A stretch of 64,000 nucleotides of DNA from positions 17,807,533 to 17,871,532 of the forward strand of contig CM069439.1 of the NCBI GenBank assembly GCA_035610365.1. Direction: 5' to 3'. Positions 1-12,970 of the stretch are shown piece by piece. Position 1 is the first letter of the stretch. Each line of letters begins with the position of its first letter. The position numbers and the translations under genes were made by a program. The notes below the pieces were generated by a model. That model was not told where the DNA came from. It ran no database searches and saw nothing but the letters and a program-made list of their open reading frames with translations. Source of the DNA: Aquatica leii. Its lineage: Eukaryota > Arthropoda > Insecta > Coleoptera > Lampyridae.

Positions 1-887
1 AGGCAACAACTTAGTTTTTTAGAAATATTATTTTTTTTAGTTAAGTTGGAAATAGTTTTTATAACTTAGGTACTTTATAATGCATTTTATTTGAAAATGT
101 AAGGAGGCACTCATAAACAACAATCAGTTGAGTATGTTCTAGACAGGGTTTGTACCTTTTAGTAATATAGGTTCCAGTTCCGATTCTGGTATCACAGTGG
201 TCAAAAATATGGGCACCGATTCCAGTTCTGGTTCTACACATTTTAAAATAGGGATTCCGGTTCCAGGATTTTTAGGTTCTATAAAGGTTCTAAAAAGTTT
301 CATAAAAAAATGGAAATATTGCATTATTTCTGTAGAAATTTGTTTAATTGAATAGTTATTAATGAATATTTTGTGAATATATAGTTTGAGTGTATCAGTT
401 AGTTATTTATAGAAACATGTAATTGGGTTAAAAACAAATCTTTAATGTTTTGCTGTTTCTTTGGATGTACTTGAAATACTAGGAATTCAACATTACATTC
501 CAAAGATGAGATGGTTCTGTCTTTATAAACAAATACTTACGCAATTCAATTTTGAGTACCGCATTTTACTTACAATTTATGATTTTCAAACAGATAATTT
601 GCTTCTGAAACTGATCTTACAATATAGGTTTGCTGAAACATTTGATCTTAATAGATAAAGGATAATTTTCACTCCAGTAAATAAACGTATTTATGATTTT
701 CCCAAAGCTGTAATATGTTTATATTGCGGTTTACTCGCTGCTGTTCAGTATTATAATTATTCAAAAGTACATCTATTTTTGTTTGATTTTGATTTTTTTT
801 GTATACAGATAGGTCGTTTACTCGTATTATTTGAACACATTCAGAAGCGAAATCTGGAACCAAAAAATACCGGTTCTTCTATTAAAA
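1..887. other. Intergenic, no gene seen
   Basis: AT-rich sequence without a convincing coding region. Between about 130 and 290, and again at 840-890 and 3700-3770 on the other side of the inserted element, there are short degenerate runs built on GGTTCC/GGAACC. These runs produce spurious ORFs rich in Gly, Thr, Arg and Ile. They may be simple-sequence decay or the remains of an older repeat split by the insertion at 892-3694. Confidence 0.5.
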
Positions 888-891
888 TATA

Positions 892-3694
892 CAGGGTGTT
901 TAAAAAAGATACGGCAATATTGAAGGGGGTAATTGCCCAGGTCATTTTATACAAAAAAGTTCCTATAAACATAGTTCCGCAAACGCTTCGTTACCGATCT
1001 ACAGCGTGTTGAAGTTTAACCTCCGGATTACCAAGCAATTTTTCAGGCGCCGATTACCAAGTGGGGTCAGATTTGATCCCAAGTTTTTTTTCTTATTTTG
1101 TAAAGAAAAACCGATTAATTTGTAATGGTAACCTTTATTAATATTTTAAATTAACATTAGATTTCATATAAACTGATAAAAATATAAAAATAAAATGTAA
1201 ACATAAATTAGTGAGGGCAACGACTGTTACATATTATTGTAGTTTTTTTCTGGCAATGTTGTTTACATACAAAGAGTTTGCACTTTTCACATGTTTCCGA
1301 ACATTTTTTGTCATTTGCTCTTGGACATATCTTACAACGACCTCTATTTGGGCCAGCGATAGTTTCGTCTTGCGGTACTTCCTCTGTTTCTGTGTCTGCC
1401 AAAACCATCGCTATTGCATTCTGCACATGTCTTGGTAATCCTTGAAGTGTACGTTTTTTGATATGTGGGATTACTAATTCAAACCCAAGTTTTTGCAAAA
1501 ATAATCTCCTTCGGGATGTTTCCCTTTTTCAAAATTTCCAAATTTCGTAGTATATAGAATAAATGCAGCAATATCAAGGAAATTAAAAAATGGAAGAGGC
1601 CAGCGATTTGTATTTCTTCTGCATGAGTATTCCTTCACCATTTTATCGACGCTGTCCACAGCTCCTTTGCAGCTATTATAGTCCAAGATAACTTGCGGTT
1701 TGCAACTGAGGTCTTCTCCGGACAATTCCAAATCTTGGTGTTGCGTTGAAAGTAGCATAACGCTTCTATATTTTTTAGGTACGTAAGATACTAAAATTGT
1801 GTCTTCTCCATATAGAATTTCGCTTGAGTATTCTGCTCGATTTCTTTTTGGCAATTGGTATTTCTCTACGTGTTTCACGAATTGTTCCGGTCAAGGTTTT
1901 TGATTGCTGCAATAGCTCATTCGCCAAAGACATAGAGGTAAAAAAATTGTCTGTGGTAATACCATAACCCTCTCTCAAACCCTCAACCAAATCCAAAACT
2001 ACCCGCTTCCCTAGAAATGAAATTTTATACTCGTGCATAAAACGATAAAATTGTGTTTTACCTTGTTCCCGTTCTGGAGCGTTGTCTACCATTCCAGTAT
2101 ATATTTGGAAATTCCAGCAATATCTGTTACTAACATCGCATAAAGCCCAGATTTTAATTCCGTATTTATCTGGCTTCGACTTCATATACACTCGAAGGGA
2201 CATTTTCCACGGAAAGGAACAAGTTGTTCATCAATACATACTTCAGCATTAGAGTTATTCGATTTTTGCAATTTGCAGCGAGATTATCTGTTGCCCGTCG
2301 TTCTTCTCGGGTGTCCATATTGTCAAATCGAATGTATTTCAAAAGGTCTCTCATTCGATTACCAGACATTGCAGCACAAAAAATTGGTCTATGGAGAGAC
2401 ATGTATTTCGTACTCCACAGCTCCAATATTGGTTCTTGGCGTGCTTTCAAACTACCAGCTAGAAGCAGTAATCCAAGAAATGCATGTAACTCATCCGCAT
2501 TTACTAGCTTCCACGTATCGCCTACAATTCTTCTAGCTCGAATGTTTGTTTCTCTAAGTATTATGTCCATAATGTTTTCCGAGATAAATAAATGGAAAGC
2601 ATCTAGGCATGTTGAAATATGTTCACTGAATTTTGTTAATCCTGGCGGTGTTTTTAGAATATTTCGCTGATTTCGTCTTCTAACATGAGACTTATCTTTT
2701 TTTTTCATATGGAACGATCATTACCCACCAGTATATCTTTATCATTGGGCGAATTATCATCACTGTCATCGTCTTCCGAACTTACGATCGGGTTTACATC
2801 AGGTACACTTACTTCTTCAAATTCGGCATCACTATCGTCAGATAAAATTTCATCTTCAATTTCATTCAGTAAATTAATATTGCTAGCTATTTCTTCCACT
2901 TCACCCTAAGACAAATATTTTCTAGCCATAATTCAAGAACAACTATTTCCAATCAAATGTAATAACACAGCAGACACACTTTTCAACTGATTTGAACAAA
3001 CTCACCGAATGTAAAGACGGAATGGTAGTAATCATGATTCAGACGAATAACACGTTGAAACAAGCAGATTAGATGACAAATGCAGACAAAATATTAGATT
3101 TACTTTTTAGAACGTCGATTACCAAGTGGGGTCAGATATGACCCCAACGACAATATTTTTTTTTACGTCGCAAAACAAATAACAATTGAAAATTTTGTTA
3201 TATATTATTAAACATTGTTGAAAGAAACTCAGCTAAAAAAATATTGGGACAGTTGACAGTTTTCTGTAATAAATGGACATGCACTAAAATGTTTTTTTAC
3301 TAAAACGGTACGTCGTATCATAAAAAGTTAAGGGAGCTTTTTTCTTCATAATTGAACAAAAAATAAAACATTTTTATTTTGAGAGAAATCAGCGGCGTCC
3401 TATTTTTTTCTTGAAAAATAGCGTGTGACGTGCCAATACGCGCGCAACTGGTACGATTGAAACATCGTGTTTTGCAAAGTATGTGTCTCCCACAGCTATT
3501 AACACGCCTAAAATTTCATTATATCTCAAGCCGTTTTGGAAAAATCTAATTTTTACTCTTTTTTTTTTTAATTAGATGTAGATGTAGATCGGTAACGAAG
3601 CGTTTGCGGAACTATGTTTATAGGAACTTTTTTGTATAAAATGACCTGGGCAATCACCCCTTTTAATATTGCCGCATCTTTTTTAAACACCCTG
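892..3694 (-). mobile_element. TIR-bounded unit carrying a broken piggyBac element
   Basis: The two ends are near-perfect inverted repeats of about 112 bp, at 892-1003 and 3583-3694. Both begin CAGGGTGTTTAAAAAAGAT reading inward. TATA stands directly outside each end (888-891 and 3695-3698), which fits a TA-type target duplication. piggyBac elements duplicate TTAA, so these long repeats probably belong to a different host element into which a piggyBac copy jumped. A second repeated motif with core GATTACCAAGTGGGGTCAGA occurs in direct orientation at about 1052 and 3115, just outside the transposase coding region. A TTAA followed by CCTCCGGATTACC at 1016 is a candidate inner piggyBac end; I could not find its partner. 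Confidence 0.7.
1208..2899 (-). pseudogene. piggyBac-family transposase, frameshifted
   Basis: Minus-strand reading frames follow one another in the order of a piggyBac (DDE_Tnp_1_7) transposase. They are an acidic N-terminus (2705-2899), the start of the DDE fold (2166-2708), the block with WALCD and the TTDNFF aspartate (1775-2203), a segment with DYNSCKGAVDSVDK (1474-1878), and a C-terminal Cys-rich domain with repeated CxxC (1208-1498). The first catalytic Asp region (IDEQLVPFRG) is visible only in another frame near 2220, so the gene is broken there. Further frame changes occur near 2705 (in a run of A), 1850 and 1490. The catalytic aspartates are recognisable but no single frame spans them, so this copy is dead. 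Family assignment is secure; how recently it died is not. Confidence 0.88.
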
Positions 3695-4380
3695 TATAGG
3701 TTACAATTCCGGTTTCGATTCCAGACTGAATTAAAATATAAGTTCCGGTTTCGGTTCCACTATAATCAATCCAAGTGTCATAAGCTGACAAGAGTCTCGC
3801 ACATTCAAGTTGAGACAGGCTCACTCTCAAGGTGTTATATTGTTTAGTGTGCATCTGCAGTTCGTATGATTAGGATGTCAGTACATAATGTAGGTGTTTA
3901 AAAGTGAACAATCTTTTGTGCTCAAATAAGATAGACATAAATTATAATAACTAATTTTTATATGTAGTGAGTGTTTACAAGAATATTATTATGTATTTTG
4001 TAAGTACAACATGATAAACATTTATAGCAGCTCTTTGAAAAACATAATAAGAATACAATAAGCTAGGTCTATGTGATGTTAGTGAGTTGGTATTTTCTAA
4101 AGTTTAAAAAAACAGACAATGGAAAGCAAAAAAAAATCATTAAATTGCAATTTTTTAACCCGCTAAACAAAACTAATCACACAATTAGGGAAAAAAGAGA
4201 CTGAGAAATATAACATCTTTGATATTACGTTTATATCTATATATCTATACCTAAAGAAGCAAAAATTTGTGATTTTTGTAGGAAAGAAATTCACTCTATG
4301 CATTATTCTACAGAGAAAGTAAAAAAGACTCTGCATTGAAGCGTAAACTCTTTTTAGTAGCTGAAGATTCATCTAATCAT
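3695..4380. other. Intergenic, no gene seen
   Basis: AT-rich sequence. The first 80 bases carry more of the GGTTCC-type degenerate run. Small ORFs here have no recognisable motif. Confidence 0.4.
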
Positions 4381-5900
4381 GGTGAGAATCTAGATAAGTC
4401 AGTTTTACAAAACCCCAAAGAAATGTTTTCTACATCAACAAATAGAATTAAAAATGTTGATGATTCTTACGTGTCTCCCCGAGAAATGGGGCATTAGAAA
4501 AATAATGCGTGAATGTAATGCACCAAACTATATGGTGAGACAGGCAAGAAAGTATTTAAAATAAAGGGTACTTTAGAAAGCCCTGACCGAAAGCCTGGAA
4601 AGGCTATTGTCGATACTGTTAAATCATTTTATGAAAGCGAAGGTATAGCTGAATAATGCCCGGTCTTAAGAACTGTTTGACTGTAGTCGATTCGAATGGA
4701 ATTAAAACAAAACTGTCAAAACGACTAATCTTGTCTAATCTTAAGAAAGATTCTCAGATATTACAATAGGTTTTTCAAAATTTGCCCAGCTCACCAAAAC
4801 ATTGTATACTGGCAGGCCAAAGTGGTACACATTCAGTCTGTGTATACACAATCCACCAGAACTTGAAATTAATAATACGAAATTAGGAGCTTTGACAAAT
4901 AAACAACTAAATACTTATAAACACTATTTGGCAAAAATTTTATGTAATCCACCAAACATTACAAGTAACTGTACAGAACGCCCAGGTGTTGCCCCAATTC
5001 TCAAAATTGTTGAAGAGGCTTTTGAAGAAAATCTTGAAAATGTCACTTATCGTCAGTGGGTGTCTGTTGAGTTTTATAAATATTTTCTGTAACAAGCTGG
5101 CCACGATTTTATAGCAAAGCAGCAGTCATTATTTATGAATGATAAAATAAGTTTGTAGTAAACCTAGATTTTTTCTGAAAACTATAATATTGTCGTTCAG
5201 GACGAAGCTCAAAGTTTCCACTAGACAAGTGATCATTTATTACAGAGATAATAATTTTAGGTATTGAAGTTTTGTTCTAATTATACCATGTTTGGAACAT
5301 AACACTGTTTCTGTACATACATTCCAGAAAAAAACTTGTTGAATTCATGTTTTAAGTTTTAATTAGTGCAAAAAAAGATTTTTTTATTACTCAGATGGAT
5401 GCGGTGCACAATATAAAAATTAGAAAAACTTTATCAATTTATATTATCATAAGCAAGATTTTGGTGTAGAGGCAGGATGGCATTTTCCGCTACTGCCTAT
5501 GGAAAAGGATAATGTGATGGTGTTAGCGGCTCAGTGAAGAGATTTGCCGCAAGAAGCTTACAACTTCCATATGACGACTAAAGTTTAATACCTTTAGAAC
5601 TTTATGTATGGGCAGTTGAAAATTTATTTGGAATTAATTTCACTTTTTCCACACAAGATGAGTATGCTGAGTCTGTATAATTTCGAAATAACTGTTTCAA
5701 TCGAGCAGTTACTATTAAGGGAACACAGCAAAGATATGAGTAAAAATATTCTCTGAAGATATAACAGAGGAAACAGTGACGATCCTAAAATGTCCTGAAA
5801 AACTACAAATGACAGAAGTTACTGGATATATGACCAAAAGTGGTGGCTGGCATATGTGTTTTCTCGGTTCTATCAAAAGATGGGTGTGATAAAGAAATCG
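4310..5900 (+). pseudogene. Decayed transposon-type ORF
   Basis: Translating all three plus frames gives an ordered series of conserved-looking blocks interrupted by stops and frame changes. They include AGQSGTHSVCVYTIHQN near 4810, the remainder of that block in the 96-codon ORF at 4802-5092, VVQDEAQSFH near 5195, YYSDGCGAQYKN near 5385 and VEAGWHFPLLP near 5465. From memory this order resembles a repetitive protein family present in many copies in arthropod genomes and annotated only as uncharacterised. I infer a DDE-type transposase but cannot name the superfamily. It is a pseudogene: no frame stays open for more than about 100 codons. Confidence 0.5.
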
Positions 5901-7087
5901 GAAGTGGGTGTATCCTCAATTTTTAACAGTTTTTCTTATATAATTTTGTACGTATGTAAATTATGCGAATTATTTTTAGTTTCTTATAGAGTTTATTATT
6001 GCTAACAATTTATTCAAAAAAAATTTTTTTCTGGCATTAACTGTTTATTAGATAGGTATTTGATTTATAATTGAAAGTGAATTCCATATATGATCCTAGG
6101 TTCGAATCCTGCCTACGAAGATTTTTTTAAATTTACTAAAAGGGTAAGTAATATCGAGGCGCACAAATATAATATAAATAATGAAATCGAGGAGAAAACT
6201 GTCAAAAAAATTATAGCATGCTAGAAAATCAACATAAATGTGTACATATCACTTCAAAATGGTTTTATGACAACATAACCTCAAAAAAATATGTAGACAT
6301 TCCTTATAGGAAAGCCGTGTGGTGACCACACAAGTTTTTTAAATTATTATTTAACTATAAACCCATTAGTCTCCAACTTTGAAATTTTTAGAATCACTTA
6401 CCAAAAGTATAAACTATGTATTTGTAGAAAATATTTAAAAATTTTCAATAATATACTTTTTGAGAAAATCAAAATCAAAATTTTCAATTGTATGTCTCAA
6501 AAACACTGTAAAAAAGTATGTTGTGTTGTACATCAAAAGAAAGAGCATCTAAAACTCTTTCTAACTTAATTAAGCTATGATTATTTCAAAATATGTCGGC
6601 TAGGTTTTTTTGACGGATTTTAAGAAACTTTACATAGTCGTAATTTTAAAACAGTTTGAGATATTTGAAAAAAAAATTGAAATTTTTTGAATCTCTATGA
6701 TAACCTTCATACCAAATTCCATCAAATTCTGAGGTGGTTAGGTTTATACCCTGTGTTGATTTAATATGGAATGACCCATAACTAAGAAATATTTAGAACT
6801 TAACCTCGTACTTAACTAAAAAATAATAAATGAAAAACAATTTGTACAAAATATACTCCCCGATTTTGCCTCTTTAAAGTTTTTTTAATATTCAAACGGT
6901 CCATCCTAGAAATTATGAAAGTCTCATTTCTAGTCAAAGAAATTGGGTCATGTATAATGTACATAGTCAGATTCAATCAGCTGGATATCGTCGTTATGAT
7001 TCCATTCCAATTTTCCCAATATTTCTTTTAAAAATTTGTGGTTTCACTATTTCTATTATGCGACCTATATACCGCTCGGTATCATAA
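5900..7087. other. Dispersed-repeat-like AT-rich sequence
   Basis: No gene seen. A perfect Pol III B-box-like string (GGTTCGAATCC) lies near 6099-6110 with no usable A-box upstream, so at most this is the tail of a tRNA-derived SINE. At 6765-6785 the phrase TATGGAATGACCCA occurs, and its reverse complement appears again near 11145. That suggests the 6.3-6.8 kb block is a dispersed repeat. Confidence 0.35.
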
Positions 7088-7624
7088 TACAGTCGAACTC
7101 CTATATAGTGATGTTCAAAATTCCCTTCAAAAACATCATTATATAGAAACTTCATTGTATAGAATTTATACTTAAAAAATAAAACACAAATTTAAACGTA
7201 CATAAGAAATACATATTAATTATAAACACTTTCGTTTTGTCATTTTTAACCAACTTTACACTTAAATAACTTGAAACGAAAAAATTGCAAATGAAACGTG
7301 TTCAATAACATGACCATGCATTTCAAAACTCGAAGGGAATCGTATAATCCTCTAAACAATTCATAAATTAAGAAGTCTTATAATCCGCTTATCCGTTTAA
7401 CAATGCGGTATTGTAAAGGTAAAGTAAATTGTACGCGATTCCAAGAAAACTTTAAATAGTTGGGTAACATTTTTTTTGAAAAAGATCATAATATAGAATT
7501 TGAACATCATATTTTAGAGGTGTTTTTACACGCATTTTAACCCGAAGGTCAATATCCTAAAGAAAACATCACTAAATAGAAAAAATCATTAAATAGGAGT
7601 TCATTGAATGGAGGTTCGACTGTA
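7088..7624. mobile_element. TA-flanked MITE (Tc1/mariner-pogo type)
   Basis: The sequence starts CAGTCGAAC at 7090 and ends with its reverse complement GTTCGACTG at 7622. Each end is flanked by TA (7088-7089 and 7623-7624). Subterminal sequence is repeated in imperfect form at both ends, with phrases about catcactaaatagaa and catcattatatagaa. The unit is 533 bp with no coding capacity. TA target duplication and the CAGTnGAAC start are typical of non-autonomous Tc1/mariner (pogo-like) elements. Confidence 0.75.
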
Positions 7625-8289
7625 GATTGCATATTACTCCACTTTCAATAATGAACCATCATTATTTTCTACATTAGTATTTAACAAGTTTGCACTATCG
7701 TGTAAGCTCTGTGATGAATAATCAGATGAACTATACGATGAACAATATGATCATTCAGACGGGATGTTAGAAACATCCGAGGAAACATAATTTACCTCAG
7801 AGTTTACCTGATTTCTGCAGATGTTTTTAATCTGAAGAATGATGTCATTGCACCATTTGAACCATTTGAACTTATATCATTTCGCTATTAATATCGAGAT
7901 TGGGTTTTGGTAGGGTCATCATATATTTTGACAAATTAAGAAATACTTTTCATTTAAAGATAAATCTATTTTTTAACAAAGTGGAAAAAAAAAATTATAA
8001 AATCCTTTCCTACCATTAATTGTAAATTCTATTGCCATAGTCGCGTAAATCTAACTTTTCAGACGAATTCCATAAACTGACTGTCCGCTTCCTCAACCGC
8101 ATTTTCAAAATCATCTATTAATTTTGAAGTTAATGGAACTGAAGGTTTAACTGTGTTATTATTTGGAATTAAATCACTGTCAATGTTTGAAAAATATCAT
8201 CATCATGTTCATCAGAAGTATTCATTTTGATCTCGATGTTAACCAACTGAATATTCAAATGCCGATAATAATAATTACGGATGACATTT
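7625..8289. other. Intergenic, no gene seen
   Basis: AT-rich sequence after the MITE. A minus-strand reading may extend the decayed ORF at 8290-9400 toward its C-terminus, but I see no motif I can rely on. Confidence 0.3.
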
Positions 8290-9400
8290 TCAATTCCTAA
8301 CTATATCATCTATAATTTCTGTAAAATGTTGGTAAGGGGCATTGCCTTTAGCGCCCAGCTTGTTTAAATTTTCTCTTGGAAAAATAAACGTATCTTTCAG
8401 GTCATTCGTTACATTTTGGATAAATTGAGTTTTATTCAGACGATTAATTATTTCTAACAAACTAAAATTTACAACAGTCAAAAAAATGTTCGTCATAGGT
8501 TTAGTTGATCGAAAAATTTGCTCGCAAGCCTGACAGCTCATAAGCCAGGGGGACAACCATGTCAGGTCTTAATTCGCGACATCCAAGAAATTTTTTAACC
8601 AATATGACAAGAGCGTGAGCATTTAGTGCGATGCACACATTTGAATTTAAACTTAAGTTATCTTTTAGTGTATAATGCTTAAATTTAAATAGCCAGGTTC
8701 TCCATATCCTTAGTATAAACACACTACCACATCAAATAAATTCTTCTCTAAATGCTTAAATCTTTTTTTGAAATAGGTCTTTAAAATATTACTAATAAGT
8801 TCCAGAAATATTACGGTTCTTTTGCTGTCAGGTACGTTAGTTTTCAATAAGTTAATAACTCTGGACTATGAAATTACGTCCACAGTTTTAAAGCTCATTA
8901 CAGTCTAGATCTGTCATTAAATGTTGCTCTTTAAGGACATTTTTAAGGATATACCATAGGTGAGCTACAGAAACAAGATACTTTCTAAAAGGCAACATTA
9001 TTGATGGTTTAAGTGTTCTATATATACTGTGTACATATTGTTTGACATTTCAAATTTGCTTTAAACCATTTCCAGTTACGTGTACTATCATCATGCGCAG
9101 GGAGTTAACTAAGGTATCGCATAGTTTTTAAAAGACGTGTGTCTCCATATGCAGAAATACCTAAAATTTTGACACCCACTTCAATTGCTATATCTGCCAT
9201 GGTATTCAAACGCTTTAAAATATCTACACTGGAAAATTTGTCAGTTCCGTAAGCTGCGATACAAAAGAAGGGCTTCCATCTTGCAAAGGTTGGGCCATTA
9301 TGATGTACGCATAATTAGCCACAGATCAATGAACAGATTCTTCGGTAAAGTTTCTGTCAATGTTCGCCAACGCTGACACTTAAAATAAGAAATCACAAAG
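8290..9400 (-). pseudogene. Decayed transposon-type ORF (minus strand)
   Basis: The minus strand gives collinear blocks broken by stops: a segment near 9250-9350; then LRIWRTWLFKFKHYTLKDN and NSNVCIALNAHALVILVKK (8501-8722); then SCQACEQIFRSTKPMTN, TVVNFSLLEIINRLNK and a FPREN block (8290-8556). The last two frames overlap, which marks a frameshift near 8530. The order resembles the C-terminal half of another arthropod repeat-encoded protein usually labelled uncharacterised. Transposon origin is an inference from decay and repetitive character. No catalytic residues can be assigned. Confidence 0.45.
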
Positions 9401-10920
9401 TTCTCACTAAGGCCGATTGAACGTAGAGGACTCGTTATATGACGAATTGTGAATGAATGAACGAAATCCTCTTTGCAGAGAAAGAAAGAAATGCCTCAAA
9501 AATTCCTGTTTAAATTTTTTAAATTCATTAAATTCTCAAAAAACCCTTTAATTACCAAACAAATTCCTAGGAAATTCAAAAAATGCCTTTTTAAATGCCA
9601 AAAAAACAACAATTTCCTTTAAGAGGGACAAAAATTTCCTCAGTTTGGCAACCCCTTGGTTAAAACCCAGTAAGAGGCCTAACTCGAGTATCAAATCTAA
9701 AGAAAACTTTCGGTTGTTTTCTGGTCAACTTTCTACAACTTCTGAAGCGTTTTTGAAATTATCTAAAAGGATCGTCTTCTTTGCACTGGATGGAACGTCG
9801 AGAATCAATGTTCGAAGGAGGGATTTTAAGACAAGCTCAGGTTGATGGAGGACGGCTGAAGTTATTGCGTTCTAACTCGTTTCATTGAGCCCTACTCACT
9901 GCCTATTCTTAGATCAAAAGATCGGCAGTGTTTAGTTCTTTTATAGATATTGTAAACAGTTTTGAGGTTTAACTCAGATTTCGGGGCTAAGGCCGATTTG
10001 GTCAAATTTGTGTACAACCAACGCAGTATGAACTTTGTCTCTTTCTAGATATTTATTGTTTGCCAAGATTTTTTTTTGCGTAAAGGCTTTCCTTTAGTGT
10101 TCGCTTGTTTGATACATTCAGGGCTTTTTGCATATGCTCTTGGACAATGTTACTAGGTTTCTCTTCTACTGGAATAATTAAGTTCTCTGTGTACCCTGCG
10201 GTGAAAAGCTTTGTTGTAGAGATCTGCTGATAGGCCATCTCTGTCATTATTTATTCAAGGATTGGTTGACAGGTTCCTATTCTTCATACGAAACATGAGA
10301 TCCCACAATGATTTCTATATTCAATACTTTTTTTAAAGCACTTTAGTAGATATATAGATTAAAATCGGTTGAATCCAATGATGTGTGTAACGACTGAAAA
10401 ATCAAAAAAACATGATGGAATTCCGATGAGCAAAAATATTTACTTATTATTATTCCAGAAAAAAACTATTTTTCTTAAATCACGAATATTAATAATGTAA
10501 TCGTATTGTCGAAGTTGGGGTTAAAGGGTAGGTAGGGGTGTGCCACTGGCCATCTAATTTGTGATATTATTTTTTGTTGTAAATATATTCCCAATCCGTA
10601 TACACATACCATTCAACCAGGTTTTAGTGAGATGACGAAGTTGTCCATTTGGTAGATTGAGAAAACGCAACAACAGAACGAAAGATACAATTATTTGAAT
10701 AGAAGAAAAGAGATGGATATAATACAGACACGTCAGAAGAAGGATGATGGAGTCTAATATGATAATGGAAAGATCTGGACAGAGAAATCTAGAGATGTAA
10801 CCATTGAAAAAAATCTAAACAAGGTAGTAGGTCAAAACCTCTTGACTCTATAATACATAAGTCAACATTATTGAAAACATACAGAATAGAATTACTCTTA
10901 CTAAATTTGAACAAAAATTA
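9400..10920. other. Intergenic, no gene assigned
   Basis: Small ORFs at 9645-9845 (+) and 10053-10247 (-) show no motif. The part from about 10650 to 10830 reads like a worn retroelement tail, but this could not be firmed up. The satellite array begins at the right edge. Confidence 0.35.
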
Positions 10921-12970
10921 ATCCACGCCAACATGATAAAAAATGCCAAACGTAAGTCTTACGTGAAGCATTTTAGAAGGAATAGAAGCAACTTCAAAAC
11001 GAAATTATTCTTCTTTAAAAAATATCGTTATTTTTATTTTGCAATATGTTATTTATTATTGTTTATTCTATGTGTTACTTAATTTACACAAAAATTGATC
11101 CACGTCAACATGATAAAAGTGATTTCGAACGTAAGTCTTGAGTGGGTCATTCCATATCAAATGATCAAATTCAAATTACCTTTTATTTTTAATTCTTTTT
11201 AAAGTATTTGAAATAGTGCGTTTTTGTGCTCACGTGGGGTTACGTTTTATTTAATATCTCAGACTATAATCGAGATAGAAATGTAAGACAAAAATCGTTC
11301 TCGTCAGAATTCAACTAGTTTTAATTTGATATACAACATGACGGTATTTCAAGTTCTTAGTTACGTGAGAAAATAAGGTAGTTGTACCAGAAGGAAGTAA
11401 AAATGTTACTTCTACATCGTCACTTTTATAGTTTTTGGATAGGACAATTGTCATTAACACAGATCGTATTTAACGTAACCTAAAATTTTATCAATTGACA
11501 AACTTTTACCTTTTTCAACAATTTCTTGTGACTTCGAACGTAAGCCTTAAATGTGGCATATAATTTTTTTTTAAATATTGTAAATTTGATTTTTCAATAT
11601 GTTTTTTATTATTGCTTATTCTATTCGTTAATACATTTGCACAAAAATTAATATTTGCCAAAATAATGAAAAATGACTTCAAAGGTAAACGTCATTTTTA
11701 TTTTGCAATATTTCATTTATTATTGTATTTGTTACTACATTTTTAATCCACGCCAATATGATAAAAAATGACTTCCTACTAAGTCATGCGTGTGGCAAAA
11801 AGAGTGAATAGAAGCTACTTCAAAACGAAATAACTATTATTTAAAAATATTTTCATTTTTGTTTTTCAATATGTTATTTATTATTGTTGATTGCATTTAT
11901 TACTAAATTTGCACAAAAATTAATTCACGCCAATATGATGAAAATGTTTTCGAACATTGTCTTGCGTGTGGCAAACGAGGGTGAGTAGAAGCAAGTTTTA
12001 AACGAAATAATTTTTTTTTAAATATTGTAAATTTGATTTTTCAATATGTTTTTTATTATTGCTTATTCTATTCGTTAATACATTTGCACAAAAATTAATA
12101 TTTGCCAAAATAATGAAAAATGACTTCAAAGGTAAACGTCATTTTTATTTTGCAATATTTCATTTATTATTGTATTTGTTACTACATTTTTAATCCACGC
12201 CAATATGATAAAAAATGACTTCCTACTAAGTCATGCGTGTGGCAAAAAGAGTGAATAGAAGCTACTTCAAAACGAAATAACTATTATTTAAAAATATTTT
12301 CATTTTTGTTTTTCAATATGTTATTTATTATTGTTGATTGCATTTATTACTAAATTTGCACAAAAATTAATTCACGCCAATATGATGAAAATGTTTTCGA
12401 ACATTGTCTTGCGTGTGGCAAACGAGGGTGAGTAGAAGCAAGTTTTAAACGAAATAATTTTTTTTAAAATATTGTAAATTTGATTTTTCAATATGTTTTT
12501 TATTATTGCTTATTCTATTCGTTAATAAATTTGCACAAAAATTAATATTTGCCAAAATAATGAAAAATGACTTCAAAGGTAAACGTCATTTTTATTTTGC
12601 AATATGATATTTATTATTGTTTATTCTTATTTGTTACTAAACTTGCACAAAAATTAATCCACGTCAACATGATAAATATGCCTTCGAACGTAAGCCTAAT
12701 ATATTAGAGCGAATAGAAGCAATTTTACAACGAAAGCATTTTTTTTTTTTTTACTAAATTTGCACAAAACTAATCCACGCCATTAAGATAAAAAATGCCT
12801 TCGAACGTATGCCTTGTGTGTGGCATATGAGAGTGAATAGTAGTCAGTTTTCTTTAAAACATTCTCATTTTTATTTTGCAATATGTTATTGTATTTCTTA
12901 CTAAATTTGCACAAAAATTAATTCACGCCAACATGATAAAAAATAACTTTGAATGCAATCCTATTTGTTT
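10900..12970. repeat. Satellite array with 447-bp higher-order repeat
   Basis: A monomer of very roughly 150-200 bp recurs. Each copy has a block like TTTGCACAAAAATTAATCC, then ACGCCAATATGATAAAAAATG, then a GAATAGAAGC block, then a T-rich stretch ending in CAATATGTTATTTATTATTG. From 11573 a block of 447 bases is repeated at 12020 with no differences that I noticed over its length, and a third partial copy starts at about 12467. Monomers outside that pair are more divergent. About 370 bp of unrelated sequence (11145-11520), starting with the dispersed phrase GGGTCATTCCATATCAAAT, splits the array. It is non-coding. Confidence 0.85.

Noticed and set aside
2224-2670. 148-codon plus-strand ORF
   Set aside because: It lies antisense to the piggyBac transposase and has no domain of its own.
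6095-6115. tRNA T-arm-like sequence GGTTCGAATCC
   Set aside because: No A-box, D-arm, anticodon arm or acceptor stem can be formed upstream, so it is not a tRNA gene.
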